Of a stretch of DNA of 64,000 bases, positions 23,991 to 36,586 are shown one piece after another. Origin of the DNA: Branchiostoma floridae (taxonomy: Eukaryota; Chordata; Leptocardii; Amphioxiformes; Branchiostomatidae); NCBI RefSeq assembly GCF_000003815.2, contig NC_049980.1, forward strand, positions 28,325,273-28,389,272, in the 5' to 3' direction. The first letter of the stretch is position 1; each line of letters opens with the position of its first letter. The notes under the pieces are model-generated. The model did no database searches and was not told where the DNA came from. It was given only the letters and a program-made list of their open reading frames with translations. Both the position numbers and the translations under genes were made by a program.

Positions 23991-24060
23991 TGGCACAAAC
24001 ATAATGATATTCAACAAAGTATTATCAAGTGCTTTGTTGAATATCATTATGTTTGTGCCA
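23991..24060. repeat. Perfect 29-bp inverted repeat with 12-nt loop
   Basis: The left arm is 23991-24019 (starts TGGCACAAACATAATG), the loop is 24020-24031, and the right arm is 24032-24060. The arms are exact reverse complements. In the homologous region before KL4 (about 15058-15095) only the right arm exists, so the left arm is a newly made inverted copy. Confidence 0.9.
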
Positions 24061-24533
24061 TACAACCTTTTTCATTACTTAAAGCTTATTGTGCTATCAT
24101 CTTGCACAATGTCTCAACCATATCTTTCACTGTAATGGAGAATTTTAATAAATAAATCTCCATTTTGTTTCATCGTCATTTGAATGTTTCATGACAATGT
24201 TGAAAAATCAAGGATATCTGCACCTCATCATTACTAAGAAATTTTTATTTATGTACCTTTGTCCCATATGCATGGAATCACAAATATTATATTTTATATA
24301 AAAGTGATTACTAGTTCAATATATTGTTATAATGATTATTTTCTTTTCAGTCACAAAAAGTCTTCACAGTTCTTGTCTTTGACAACAGCATTCGTCATCT
24401 TCTATTAGATGGATCTTACATTCTTAGAATTAGATTTTTCCGTAGTTGTGTCTTACCCCCATGGTTTGGTAGCGCTGGCTATATTGCAAACATTACACCA
24501 TGTGGATAATCAGGTACAAAAGTAATGTTAGTT

Positions 24534-24546
24534 GGGTCAAAGGTCA
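24534..24546 (+). promoter_or_regulatory. DR1 site upstream of KL5
   Basis: GGGTCAAAGGTCA, about 101 bp before the KL5 start codon. Confidence 0.55.
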
Positions 24547-24647
24547 GAGTTGAAATTGAACATACTTTGCCCGCCAAATTTCTAGAGGTGCACTGCTAGG
24601 CTCCTGAGAGTAAGTTCTTCGGTTTTGGCACTCGTACATTGTTGAAT

Positions 24648-27600
24648 ATGAACGTATCAAACAACAACCACACCGATGAAGTTCTCCGAGGGCTTGACGA
24701 ACTTCGGAAGCGGGGAGAGCTGACTGACGTGGTTCTGGAGGTGGAAGGGAGAAGGTAAGGTGGGGGTGGGGAGGGGGGTTGTTCAATTTTTTGTCCTGTG
24801 ACTCCCGCCTAAATCTCAGGTTTAAGATGGGCAGATCTCACCTTTCAGTCGGTATTTGTTTGCCTAGAAAATGCAAATATTAAAGCCTTTTTTTTGCTTA
24901 GGAGGAATTGTGTATATCATTTTTTGGAATGGTCATTAGCATGAGCATGATTAGTTTATAATACCATTGCTTTACATTACATAAAATTTACAAATATAAT
25001 TTTATGATCAATTACCATAAAAACCAACCTTATTTCAATTGAATTTGCACATTGAAGCCTTACAAATTACTGAGGTATAAAAAGTACAAAAAAGAATACT
25101 CTATTAATGTTAAACTGCAATTACTCAATGCTGCAGTGAGTTAGACTGATTTATCAATTGTCAGACACCAATGACATAGAAATTAAAATTTCTCTAACCT
25201 TGATAATATTGCATACTAGTATTGATATACACTTTTTACACAAAACATACACCCTTCTACTAGTAATGTTATTGGACACTGAATAATGAAAAAAATCATA
25301 CCACCAGCTCTTGATACTTCTCCCAGGTGCAATGTACATACAATGTTACCTGTCATAACGTCAAATTAAACATGGCAGCTGGTTTGGAACTTCAACGTCA
25401 ACTGCAAAGACCATTCCTTTGCGAAGCAAAACAAAGCAAGCATTGCAATGTCATTTAATTGTGTATCCATAGTAATGATGATTAAACACTGTTGAGTGTT
25501 TGCTTTTAGAATTATGTTAATGATTGTAGTATGCTTGCAATAGCATTATAATAGCAAAAACTAGTTTCAGTTTCCCCTGCCATCGTGCTGTCCTGGCATC
25601 CTGCAGTCCCTACTTCCGCGACATGTTCACCAGTGGCTATGTGGAGGCCAAACAGGACAGGATCACCATCAAGGATGTGAGTGAGGTAGCCATGGCAACC
25701 ATTCTGGACTACGCCTACACCGGCCGCCTTCAGACAGAGCCAGACCAGGTCCAGGCTGTGATGTCTGCAGCCAAATTGCTACAGGTAAAGCTATATGTCT
25801 CCCTGATATTTGTTTTTATTAAGGGAATGCCATCTTTACCTACATGTAAACATATGAAAAATGGTTGGTTGATCATATTGTTTACATGCAATATTTTATG
25901 TTTTATGTCATGTATGTCATTTACTATTGGTTATCCTGTTTTAATAATGGTTACCCTCTGACCTTTTTTGTGTGACTTGCTAATTGAAAACAACATATAA
26001 CTTGTGTGTAACAAACATCAGGGCTAGGTACCCAAACCCCATGATAACACCTCTGTTGCTGTCATTCTATTACATGGATGACATACTGTCAGCATCTTAA
26101 AGCTGATGTGAGCATTGGCAAAAAACATCTGATGATGAAACATCATGTTTACTTTTTTGAAAATTTCATTTATTAGAGTGCTAATTGCAACATGGGACAT
26201 ACAGAATACATTGTACATAGTAAAAATACTAAAATAAAAGATCTTGGTGTAGATAACAATGGTGACAAGTGGAAACAAGTGACTATTTTAGCAATAATAT
26301 GGACTGCTGAGAGCTACGATCTAAGCATTGGGGGTTTGACTTCTTTTCTGGAAGCCGTGCATGTTAAGTACAGGGGGATGCCATTCATATGAAAGTGCAA
26401 GTAGTTTTATACAATAGCATTACAATCTCATTTTTTCATAGGAATTTGGCACAGTTTTAAAGGTGCATATCTGCAATATCTCGTTTGTTCTTTTCTTTTA
26501 ACTCACTTTTTCTGCCATTCCAGGTTGAATTTGTAATCCGTAAGGTAGCAAAGTACATGAAGAACCATCTGGACGTGTCCAACTGTGCAGATGTGTTGAT
26601 GTATGCTGACATGCTGGGGGAACACACCCTGAAGGAGGCCAGTGTGAGGTACATCACATACAGGTAAGTGTACTTGCTCACTGTACTTGCTGTCACAAAG
26701 AATGCAGGTATAACCAGTCTTTCCAACATGATTTACTGAGTATCAATTTTGGCAAGAAGCAGCCTTTTTAATTAACCGCAATTGTCATGATATCACTTTC
26801 CAGTTGAGAGAAAGTTTAAGTAGTTGTACATGTCTCTACATTTGGTATGCAGACAAATCAACTATAACTTGTAAACAGTGACCAGATACTGTAGGGGTGC
26901 CACAAAACACTATCAATTTAATTAGTTGGAGCTATTATCACAGTACTAAGTAAACTAAGCTTTTTTCTTGTATATTTAAGGATAAGGAGGATATGGTATT
27001 TCACATATTTATTTATAGCAAATTTCAGTTTTATTACCTCAGGATTTCAATTATTCTGCATTGTACATTGCTTTTGAACTAGATACAAACATTTCATGGT
27101 CATATTTTAATTCAGCATGATGTTACAAAACCCCTGTATGCCAAGTTTCTTTGTTGTATCAACTTCAATTTTATTACCTCAGTTTTTCAATTATTCACTA
27201 TTATTCATTGCTTATGAACTAGATATGTCATTTCATGGCCATATTTATTACTAGTAGTACTACTAATACAAATGCTGATCTACATGATACAGGGGATAAG
27301 CATGTATTTTGAATATTGCAAATGCATTGATGGGTATTCAATAAGTAAAGCAAAAGTGTATTGTAAAGACCGCATTGTGCAATCTTGTACAGCAGGACAC
27401 CAACACGAGTACCAAATTTTCATTATTCTTATCCGCAAAAACATTTTCATGAGGAAAAATGCTCATGGCACATGTTATTTCTCCAGGTTCAACCAGGTGG
27501 CGCTACAACCATCCTTTCTCCAGTTGCCACTTCCTGTGCTCCAGTCACTTCTAAACATGGATGATCTGATGGTCGACTCTGAAGATGTCGTTGTGCAAGC

Positions 27601-29339
27601 TGCTCTAAGATGGGTTGATTTCAACCAAGAGGAGCGCATGCAGCACCTTCCTGCTCTTTGCAAATCATTCCGCCATTCTTTCATCAGCTCAGAACAACTT
27701 GTGGAACTTGAGAGTAAGTGCCTGCCCACAGACTGCAAGTTGGTATACAGTGACAGCACAACCCTGCGTTTGTGGCAGACACGGACTGAAATGCCCATCA
27801 TCCCAGGATATTTCTCTTACAAAAATTTCAAGAAAACTAGTGCTGTTTGTTGCGACCCTTCGAAAGGCAAGTCGTATGAAATGCACATGCCTGACAATAT
27901 TCGTTCATACTCAATGGCAGTGACCCCTACTGATGATCTGTACATGGCAGGGTTTATTGATGAGAGGGGTCCAGGAAAAAAGGAATGAAAAAGTTTCTTC
28001 AGTTCAATCATCAGGAGAACTCCTGGGAATCCAGATGTGACTTGACTACACCTCGGGACAGGTAGACATTTCTAGTAATACAATGTTGCTTTAGTTTAGA
28101 TTCTAAATGCATTGCATAGAGATTGTATTCTTTGCAGACTTTGAGTGTAGAAATTGACCTAAGACTAAGAGATTTCCCTCTCTATTGAGAAATGAAAAAC
28201 ATACTCCAAAAAAATTACATACACATATATTTTTCTATGGATCTTATTTAGTTCCTTCTCTTTGACACTTTCTAACATACATATTTTTTTTCCATAGTGA
28301 CCACTTTCATTTTAGGGCCATATGAACTTGGCTTGAGAAGGCTGAAATATATTCTAATGGCCACACATTTGCTCCAGGATGTTTTTTTTTTAATTCACAT
28401 GCAGTCCATTTAATAACATAGGTGGTACCAATATTATTATGGGTTTGGGTTATTTTTTTGCCTAAATGTGTCATACAATGTACCAGAAGGACCAGGGTTA
28501 AAACAGACATAAGACTAACATGTTCAATGCGCAGTCAGTATGCATGTACATGTGGGAGGTAGTTTGATCACAACAATCCTAGGATCCAAAAGGTATGATG
28601 GAAAATTTTTTTCATTCAGTTCTTCAGCATAACACACAAGAGTTGATATTAGATAAATATGCATTTCTTTACACCCTTCCCCAGCTGTAGACTGGTTTAC
28701 CTGAAGGGGTACATCTATGCCATTGGGGGTGACAAGACGAATCAAACAGCAGAGAGGTACAAATGTATGACCCCAGCAGTGATGAGTGGACGTCCATACC
28801 ACCCATCCCCTATCCAATGCCAGCTCCAGCCCGCCCTGAGTGTTCCTATGCTGTGGCCCTTGATGACAGCATCTACATCATAACTATTAAAGGCTGCTAC
28901 AGGTTCAGTACCACAGAGAACAAGTGGAGCAAGACAGCAAACATGGTCAAACCACCTCAGCATCCACATGCGGTCTCGTTTCAGGGGTGCATCTACTGCG
29001 TGGAGAGAAGTCTTTCGCCTCACTATGTACAGGTCTACGACCCAAAAGACAACGTGTGGAAATACTCTGGGAATGGCACAGCTTTTTCAGGAGAACTTCT
29101 GGTCCTGATGCCCCTTGAGGAGTCTTTGTACCTCCTTAGACTAAACAGAAAAAGTATACTCGGCACGGCCAACTATGATGGACCACCATCTGAAATTGAT
29201 CTCTTCCAGTACCAGCCAAAGACGGACACTTGGCTGAAGCTTGAGAGCACAAACATGGCACCCAAACCCATGATCTGGTGGTTAAAATCAACACGTAGGA
29301 ATGATTGCCTCGTGGCAAAATTGGTTCCGAAGTGCCTGG
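24648..29339 (+). pseudogene. KL5: Kelch-like gene with two frameshifts, ends in assembly gap
   Basis: Exons at 24648-24754, 25571-25784, 26524-26663, 27487-28061 and 28685-29339 (cut by N). Exons 1 to 3 are open and very like KL4 (MNVSNNNHTDEVLRGLDEL, FPCHRAVLAS, NHLDVSNCADV). Exon 4 is 575 bp, not a multiple of three. Against KL4 there are two extra bases near 27960-27966, so the frame stops at GKKE. Exon 5 has an 8-bp net insertion after GAGAGGTA at about 28757, shifting the frame again; downstream Kelch blades are intact in the new frame (RFSTTENKWSKTANM, LFQYQPKTDTW). The two shifts do not cancel. It is either a young pseudogene or a poorly assembled allele. Any acidic tail is lost in or after the gap, because sequence past 29440 is unrelated. 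Confidence 0.8.
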
Positions 29340-29439
29340 NNNNNNNNNNNNNNNNNNNNNNNNNNNNNNNNNNNNNNNNNNNNNNNNNNNNNNNNNNNNN
29401 NNNNNNNNNNNNNNNNNNNNNNNNNNNNNNNNNNNNNNN
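29340..29439. other. Assembly gap, 100 N
   Basis: Run of N that cuts KL5 exon 5. A length of exactly 100 suggests a placeholder of unknown size. Confidence 0.99.
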
Positions 29440-30444
29440 ACTGCTCGTTTCAGATTATAGCAACCCATTGGTTCCTGGTTTCAGTGAGGTTTACAAAGGA
29501 CATAGCTGACCTTAATGTGTCAGCGCATCACATGTTCCATGACCTGTCTTTTGTACCAAATGGCTTCAAATAGAAAGCAATTCATGTGCTTGCAAACTCC
29601 ATAGTATGTAGGGCAATCAACTATTTGAGAAAACACATATCTTGAAGCTTGTTAAGGGGAATACGCGTCAGAAGTGTTTTGATTTTTCTCTGTCTAAAAC
29701 AAGTATGCTTTTTTAACAGTTTATCTACACGCAATGTGTTAGTATTCATTTCTAGATTTCACACTAAGTCTATTATTCTTAAACTTCAAAAACAGACTTG
29801 TCTGCTTATTGCTTGGTGGAACTTGGATGGAATGCAATGCTTGGAAATAACCGGTCGTTATTATTTGGGGCAACAAAATGTTTGATTTAAACCACGGAGA
29901 CACCATCTTCAGCCAGGTGTGCACCATTATATATGCGCCCATTTCGTTAGCTGCGTATTATGTTGTCGGAATTTTGCAATTATAAAGATACACTTGTTTC
30001 ATTTAACATCATCTCGCAAACCCACCAAATAAGATTTCGGTAACTTTGTTGTGAAATCGGCACACGTCTAGCCTAGGTAATGTGTGGGCTATTAACGGTG
30101 TCATTTAGCCTTGCTCTAGCAGAATTAATTACAGTACTCTATAGAGCAACTTGTCAGGCTGTAGAGAGTGATGTAAGAAATTTCATGCAAGACTCCATAT
30201 CTGTGCCCACCAGAGGTCATCCGTGGGTTATAACGTTCGCGCAGAAGTTGCTCCATTTTGGATATGTGCATATAAGGTATTGTTTGGTGAAGTCCCTGTG
30301 TATTTACCGTCACATTGAAACCAGTTGCTGTGCTTGGTTGGGCATGGATGAAGTGACTGACAATTTGAAATAACCAAAACGTACCAAACAGATATGTTAT
30401 AAGCCGCCTGAGGTCCAACTTACTCAGTCTCAGTGGCTGTGACC

Positions 30445-30665
30445 NNNNNNNNNNNNNNNNNNNNNNNNNNNNNNNNNNNNNNNNNNNNNNNNNNNNNNNN
30501 NNNNNNNNNNNNNNNNNNNNNNNNNNNNNNNNNNNNNNNNNNNNNNNNNNNNNNNNNNNNNNNNNNNNNNNNNNNNNNNNNNNNNNNNNNNNNNNNNNNN
30601 NNNNNNNNNNNNNNNNNNNNNNNNNNNNNNNNNNNNNNNNNNNNNNNNNNNNNNNNNNNNNNNNN
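30445..30665. other. Assembly gap, 221 N
   Basis: Run of N inside the duplicated region. Confidence 0.99.
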
Positions 30666-31674
30666 TTTATTTCTATATCAGTTACAGTGCAAAGAATTTA
30701 TGTCACGGTACCTTGGTAACGCGTGATATTATCCTTCCATATTGAACGATTACATAAAATGGGATTCGTGCAATTCCTAATCATCATGCCAAAATTGAAA
30801 GACTGTGGAAAGACTGTGTCCACATTGACATTCAACATTTACCTAGCCTAGATACTTTTATACTCAAAGAGCGCACGTTTCCCTGTCACAACTTAAGCAG
30901 ACAGTTGTATAACCGTACAACACACAAAACAAAGTTCCAAATGAGCCGCGATGAAGATATGTAGGAATATGGACTGTTATAGGTGTCCTGGTAAAGATTT
31001 CTGCGCAGAAATTACTGCAGTGGTCCGGAAACTACTTCAAACACGTCACCCTAAATAACAGGAACCTAAAATGTCCATGTCAATGTCAGAGTAAACTCTT
31101 GGACGCCCTATGTACAACTAAGTACGCCCTAAAGTAACGGCGTTAGATGAGTGTTTTAAACATCAATTCGGCACATGTACAGTGAAAGACTAGTTTTAGT
31201 TGTCGGCGAAGTATTTACATGGCTCTTTATTAAATATTGCAATGCCATCATTTGTTCCGTACAGCAATAAACACATCCTCTACCCGACATAACTTGTTAT
31301 GTCAAGATCCTTGCTAAGGACAGGACTGTATGGCAGCCATGGTGTTACCTCTCTGAGTATGAACTGGCCTGAACTGAACTAGGTTACGTTGACAAATTTC
31401 TAAAGACGTTTATTTCTTTCAGGATTACAGTGCAAAAGAGCTTGCCATGGTGACCTACAGGTGAACCAGTGAACGTACGATATGTTTTATCTATTTTTGA
31501 AAGAGTACGTAAATGTGATTCGTAAAATTCCTAATCATCATGCCAAATTCAAAGACTATGGAAAGTCTGTGTCCACAATTTACATTCAACATTTACCTAG
31601 CATAGATACTATCATACTTCAAAGTGCGCACATTTCCCCATGTCATAAGTTTCATCCGTTAAGGCGTTGTACAG

Positions 31675-31958
31675 NNNNNNNNNNNNNNNNNNNNNNNNNN
31701 NNNNNNNNNNNNNNNNNNNNNNNNNNNNNNNNNNNNNNNNNNNNNNNNNNNNNNNNNNNNNNNNNNNNNNNNNNNNNNNNNNNNNNNNNNNNNNNNNNNN
31801 NNNNNNNNNNNNNNNNNNNNNNNNNNNNNNNNNNNNNNNNNNNNNNNNNNNNNNNNNNNNNNNNNNNNNNNNNNNNNNNNNNNNNNNNNNNNNNNNNNNN
31901 NNNNNNNNNNNNNNNNNNNNNNNNNNNNNNNNNNNNNNNNNNNNNNNNNNNNNNNNNN
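31675..31958. other. Assembly gap, 284 N
   Basis: Run of N inside the duplicated region. Confidence 0.99.
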
Positions 31959-33267
31959 GACTAGCTAATTAATTTGTTCCGTACAGAAATGGTCACATTA
32001 TCTACCTGACATACATTGTTATGTCAAGATGCAATTTAAGATGACTGAATAGGCAGCAGTACGAAAGATGATTATTAGAATATGTGGTGACCTATTTAAC
32101 CTTACAGAGTCTTAAGCTGGAATTTTCAGTCACTTAATTCTATTTGAAGACGTAAAGACATAGTTTGACTATGTTTCATATGTTCATGAATGGCATGTTC
32201 TTGGCTGTTAAACTGATCCACGTGTGATATTTGATTGCCCTACATACCCGAGCTGTCGGCCATGTATTTTTATGGTTCTATATGAAATATTGCAATGTGA
32301 TCATTTGTTCCGTACAGCAATGAAAACATCCTCTACCCAATAACTTGTTATGTCAAGATGCTAGTTAAGGGCATGGCCTTATGGCAGTCATGGTGTTACC
32401 TCTCTGAGGATGAACTGAAGCTGACTAGCTAAGGTGACTAAATAGGCAGCATTGTTGATGATTGGGATTAGGGTGGACTGCAAGATGTATATGATAGATA
32501 GTACAATTTCTGGATTACATGGTTCAATGTAATACGATAGAGATATGTGGTACTAATTTCACTTTTTATTTAATTTTAGAAAGTATTTTCAGAAAGCATT
32601 TGTGACAGCTTGTCATAATTATGTAAACAATGATTTAAGAACCCAAACAGTAAAACACTAGCAACTACAAATTAATTTCGAAAACCCCATATTTGAGACT
32701 TTGGGGCTCGCAATGAACACATATCGATCAAACATTTCTATGACTATCTCTGTGAGACATAATTTCGGAAATCTTTGAATACTGAAGTTGCTCAAACACC
32801 TCCTTGTTTTTTTTATGCCACGTAGGTGATATTTTGTGGCCTAAGTCTGTATTCTTTTGTAGTTATTTAAAGGGAAACATTATGCACACTGTCAGAAGAC
32901 TAAAAATGAACAATAGCCAAAACGTGCTAAATAGACATGTTATAAGCCGCTTGAGGTCAAACTTACTCAGTAGCTGTAACCTGGTTATTTAATGCACATT
33001 GCGAAGAGGTGCTTTATTAGCACGGAAACCTTAGGCCATTTGTGATATTAGTAGTCCTTTTTCATAAGGCAGACAATCTTTACATAGCTGTGACTAATAC
33101 TATGAGCATATTTAAAGCTTCATCGATTTACAAAGAACATTTTGGTCACAAGGTCTAGGCAATGACATCGTCATCTTCCGTCCTCTGTTGACAAATTTGT
33201 CATGAAGTCCATTTCTATAAGGCTGACGATGCAAAAGATTTATGCCACGGTGACCTAGCAACACAGG

Positions 33268-33771
33268 NNNNNNNNNNNNNNNNNNNNNNNNNNNNNNNNN
33301 NNNNNNNNNNNNNNNNNNNNNNNNNNNNNNNNNNNNNNNNNNNNNNNNNNNNNNNNNNNNNNNNNNNNNNNNNNNNNNNNNNNNNNNNNNNNNNNNNNNN
33401 NNNNNNNNNNNNNNNNNNNNNNNNNNNNNNNNNNNNNNNNNNNNNNNNNNNNNNNNNNNNNNNNNNNNNNNNNNNNNNNNNNNNNNNNNNNNNNNNNNNN
33501 NNNNNNNNNNNNNNNNNNNNNNNNNNNNNNNNNNNNNNNNNNNNNNNNNNNNNNNNNNNNNNNNNNNNNNNNNNNNNNNNNNNNNNNNNNNNNNNNNNNN
33601 NNNNNNNNNNNNNNNNNNNNNNNNNNNNNNNNNNNNNNNNNNNNNNNNNNNNNNNNNNNNNNNNNNNNNNNNNNNNNNNNNNNNNNNNNNNNNNNNNNNN
33701 NNNNNNNNNNNNNNNNNNNNNNNNNNNNNNNNNNNNNNNNNNNNNNNNNNNNNNNNNNNNNNNNNNNNNNN
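33268..33771. other. Assembly gap, 504 N
   Basis: Run of N. The 235-aa and 173-aa minus-strand frames over it are artefacts. Confidence 0.99.
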
Positions 33772-34057
33772 CTCACTGGACCACATCACCCACTGACCCG
33801 TTTTTGCTAAGTAGGTCATTTCTGGTGGCTTCTTTAGGCACTTATGTGCACAGGAACCCTACTATGTCCAAAGTACGCAGCCCTCAACCAATAATACGAA
33901 TTCCAGACTAAGAGATTGATAGGACGTGGTTACACTGATGAACTTAAACAAACTTCGAAGGCTACAAGGCTTGAACCACATGTCGGTATAGCTCAGAATC
34001 CACTGCTTTACGGCTCTGTGGTAAGACTGCCCTGTTCGAAGCCCACAAGAGCACAGC

Positions 34058-34371
34058 ATGGCGACCCAGGTGGCGATCCAAACTCTACACGATGCCAAGA
34101 TGACTCGAGCTGCTGAGAAGAAACAGCTCTCTATCCTCAACGGCCGCCTCGCCTCCTACATCGTAAAGGTGCAGGCCCTAAACCAGAGCAACACCGCCCT
34201 AGAGAGTCAGCTGCAGGCCGTCCAGGCCAAAGCTGCCCCCGTAAACAAGGGGAAGTACGAGGGGATGCTGAGTGAGCTGCGCGCTCAGGTGGACGAGCTG
34301 TCGAAGCAGAAGGCTCAGGTGGAGGTCGAGAGGAACAGCTGGCAGACACAGGCAGAGGAGTGGCAGGGAAA
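34058..34371 (+). CDS. Intermediate filament protein, first exon (coil 1A to start of coil 1B), isolated
   Basis: The frame opens with ATG in a good start context (A at -3, G at +4). It has a short head of about 18 residues, then the conserved start of the intermediate filament rod, EKKQLSILNGRLASYIVKVQ (coil 1A, about residues 20-52), a linker near QAKAAPVNKG, and the start of coil 1B (KYEGMLSELRAQVDEL). Heptads are clear. A donor, GGAAA|GTACGT, follows at 34371/34372 in phase 2. Codon use is GC-rich, unlike the surrounding DNA. The family forms cytoplasmic filaments. No later rod exon or tail is found before KL6, so this is either a first exon whose other exons lie in gaps or are misassembled, or a stranded duplicate exon. 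The very short head is unusual. Confidence 0.75.
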
Positions 34372-34849
34372 GTACGTTAATTGATATGATATGATATTGC
34401 TTTTGAATATGAAGACAGATTTTAACTTTAACTTTTACCCCATTCCACTCGCCACACTATCTCTGTAACCGAAAATTTGACAGATTGCTCATCAAATTGT
34501 CTGGAAAAAAGACGAACTTCTTTTTTACGATTTGTCTGTTTTGTTGCCTTTTCAGTCACACATTAACATTTACGTTTCCATGATGGACGTAATATTGACC
34601 CAAAGTTTATACACACACGTTTCTGGCCACAGTAAAAGAGCAGCGCTATCGCTGTCTATTGGAAAGAGGGTCTTAATAAATAGCATTAATGATAACTACC
34701 CTTTTGTGTAATGTCAGCTTCAACAAAACTGTTTTTTTTATATTTCAGCCATACCATAGGTATGGTGAAATATATTGTATTCGTAATGTTTCTTTCTTTC
34801 TTTCTCCTGTCAAATCTTCAGAACACGGTATCTCCGTTGTTCCTCAACC

Positions 34850-35608
34850 GAATGACTTGAAATTTGGCACAAGGGTAGAGTGGGCCAATACCCTCTTTTT
34901 TCATTTTTTCCATATCTGTCTCTTAAATGATTTTATTAAGGTTTTTTGGTCATCTTAAGACCAAAACTGTATATTTGGGCCCCCTGTACCCTGGTATTAT
35001 AACCGAATGAGCTGAAATTTGGCACAGATGTGCCTTGATAAGTCCCCCATATAGATTCAATATCAGTTTTGGTGTACAGTACAACAAAATGCTTATTTTT
35101 GCGATTTTTTGACCAATTTTTGACCAAAAAAGGACACTTTTGGCCCCTGTACCCTGGTATTACAACCAAATGAGCTGAAATTTGACAGAGATGTGCCTTG
35201 ATAATGCCCCCATATAAATTTAAGAACACTTTTGGTGTACAGTACAACAAAATGCTTATTTTTGCGATTTTTTGACCAATTTTTGACCAAAAAAGGACAC
35301 TTTTGGCTCCTGTACCTTGGTATTGCAACCGAATGAGCTGAAATTTGACACAGATGTGCCTTGATAATCCCTTCATATAAATTCAATAACACTTTTGGTG
35401 TACAGTGCAACAAAATGCTTATTTTTGCGATTTTTGGCCAATTTTTGACCAAAAAAGGACACTTTTGGCTCCTGTAGCCTGGTATTACAATTAAATGACC
35501 TGAAATTTGGTATAGATAGGCATTAGATACTTGGTAACAAGATTCAAGTAAAATTTTTGACATAAACAACTTTAAAATGATTAATTTTGGCACTTTTCTG
35601 AGGGGAAA
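34850..35608. repeat. 163-bp minisatellite, about four units, running into a gap
   Basis: Units begin at about 34981, 35144, 35307 and 35469 (periods 163, 163, 162). They share CCTGGTATTA, GAGCTGAAATTTG, GATGTGCCTTGATAA and GACCAAAAAAGGACACTTTT. A more diverged unit precedes from about 34850. The array is cut by N at 35609. The minus-strand frames with LRYQGTGAKS-like repeats are just this repeat read in frame. Confidence 0.88.
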
Positions 35609-35708
35609 NNNNNNNNNNNNNNNNNNNNNNNNNNNNNNNNNNNNNNNNNNNNNNNNNNNNNNNNNNNNNNNNNNNNNNNNNNNNNNNNNNNNNNNNNNNN
35701 NNNNNNNN
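35609..35708. other. Assembly gap, 100 N
   Basis: Run of N that truncates the 163-bp minisatellite. Confidence 0.99.
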
Positions 35709-35743
35709 CTGTGTAAATGTTCATTTTCTTTACCACTGTATTG

Positions 35744-35870
35744 CCCAAGTGAAAAAAAATTGATCATGTATCTTATGCTCCATTGTTGTTGAAAAAATGA
35801 CCATGTATTTTATGCTCTATTGTTGTTGAAAAAAATTGATCATGTATTTTATGCTCTGTTGTTGAAAATG
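35744..35870. repeat. Short tandem repeat, about 45-bp period, three units
   Basis: Three units share ATGTATTTTATGCTC and TTGTTGTTGAAAAAA segments. Confidence 0.75.
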
Positions 35871-35915
35871 TGACAAGGTGCGGGAGCACCTTTTCTTTCG
35901 AAGGAGGGGGGTAGA

Positions 35916-36586
35916 TGTAACAGTGGCATATTTGGCCATGTTATGATAATATTGTTGATACTCTCTTTACTTCTATGTATGTTTAGTTACAGCCCATAGC
36001 AACAGTGATGTTTGTCTTTGCGTTCACACCTTGTATATTATGTATGCATGTAGCAGTCTTTGATCTTGTAGGTTGTTATCCTTGTGTTAATTCTGTCTGC
36101 CAGTTCTGTTCTGCAAGACAATAGGATTGTCTGGCCAACACAACCTTGTACTTGTTTGTTAAAAGTAACAGGACTATTTCATCCATATCAATAGAATAAT
36201 GCCGACTAATTAGGATAGAATAAATAGAACAGCAAACTAGAGTTAGGAGTTCAGTCCATGTAAGAGAACAGTCCGTACAGAGGAGCACGTGCACTGTCGT
36301 AACTGGAATACCCGCCGAGCCGCGTTGAAGCCTGATCCGTGCCTGTAACTGTGAGTATAGTATTGTATAGTATAGTAAAACACAACGCAATGTCCTACCT
36401 TATGTAATATTGTCAAACGGCTCGTGTCATGGTTAGGGATTCCTTTGTGCATTGATTGTCATTGTTTGTTACCTGATTGTATTGTTGTGCTCCAATAAAT
36501 GTACTTCACTGGGACCAGAATCTAGTCGAACCGTCTTTGCCTTTCTTTAGTATTAGAGTAAAGTTACGGTAAAGTAAGTGGTTACA
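35916..36586 (+). mobile_element. Possible solo LTR
   Basis: A 671-bp stretch starts TGTAAC and ends GTTACA, a 6-bp perfect inverted end. An AATAAA signal lies near 36496 close to the right end, an order seen in LTRs. No target duplication is visible and no internal retroviral-type coding lies next to it, so the call is weak. Confidence 0.3.

Larger units (their letters stand above)
29440..33900. repeat. Gene-poor gapped region of diverged low-copy duplications
   Basis: No gene is recognised. Several blocks recur in diverged form: 30681-30900 with 31421-31650; 31201-31385 with 32253-32430 and, in part, 31967-32090 (shared TTGTTCCGTACAG, TTGTTATGTCAAGATG); and 30365-30444 with 32912-32985 (shared TGTTATAAGCCGC). 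The region has three N runs (30445-30665, 31675-31958, 33268-33771). Frames made mainly of X residues across the gaps are artefacts. Confidence 0.65.

Noticed and set aside
23991-24060. microRNA gene call for the perfect hairpin
   Set aside because: Pairing is perfect with no bulges, one arm is absent from the homologous site, and no expression can be checked here.
31482-33819. Long frames made of X residues (31482-31972, 33112-33819, and 29136-29573)
   Set aside because: They run through N gaps, so the open frame is an artefact.
34936-35767. Minus-strand 146- and 224-aa frames with repeated blocks
   Set aside because: They follow the 163-bp minisatellite and a gap. The repeat period is not a multiple of three and there is no coding signature.
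35916-36586. Full LTR retrotransposon
   Set aside because: Only one LTR-like unit with 6-bp inverted ends is seen, without target duplication or gag-pol coding, so it is listed only as a weak solo-LTR candidate.
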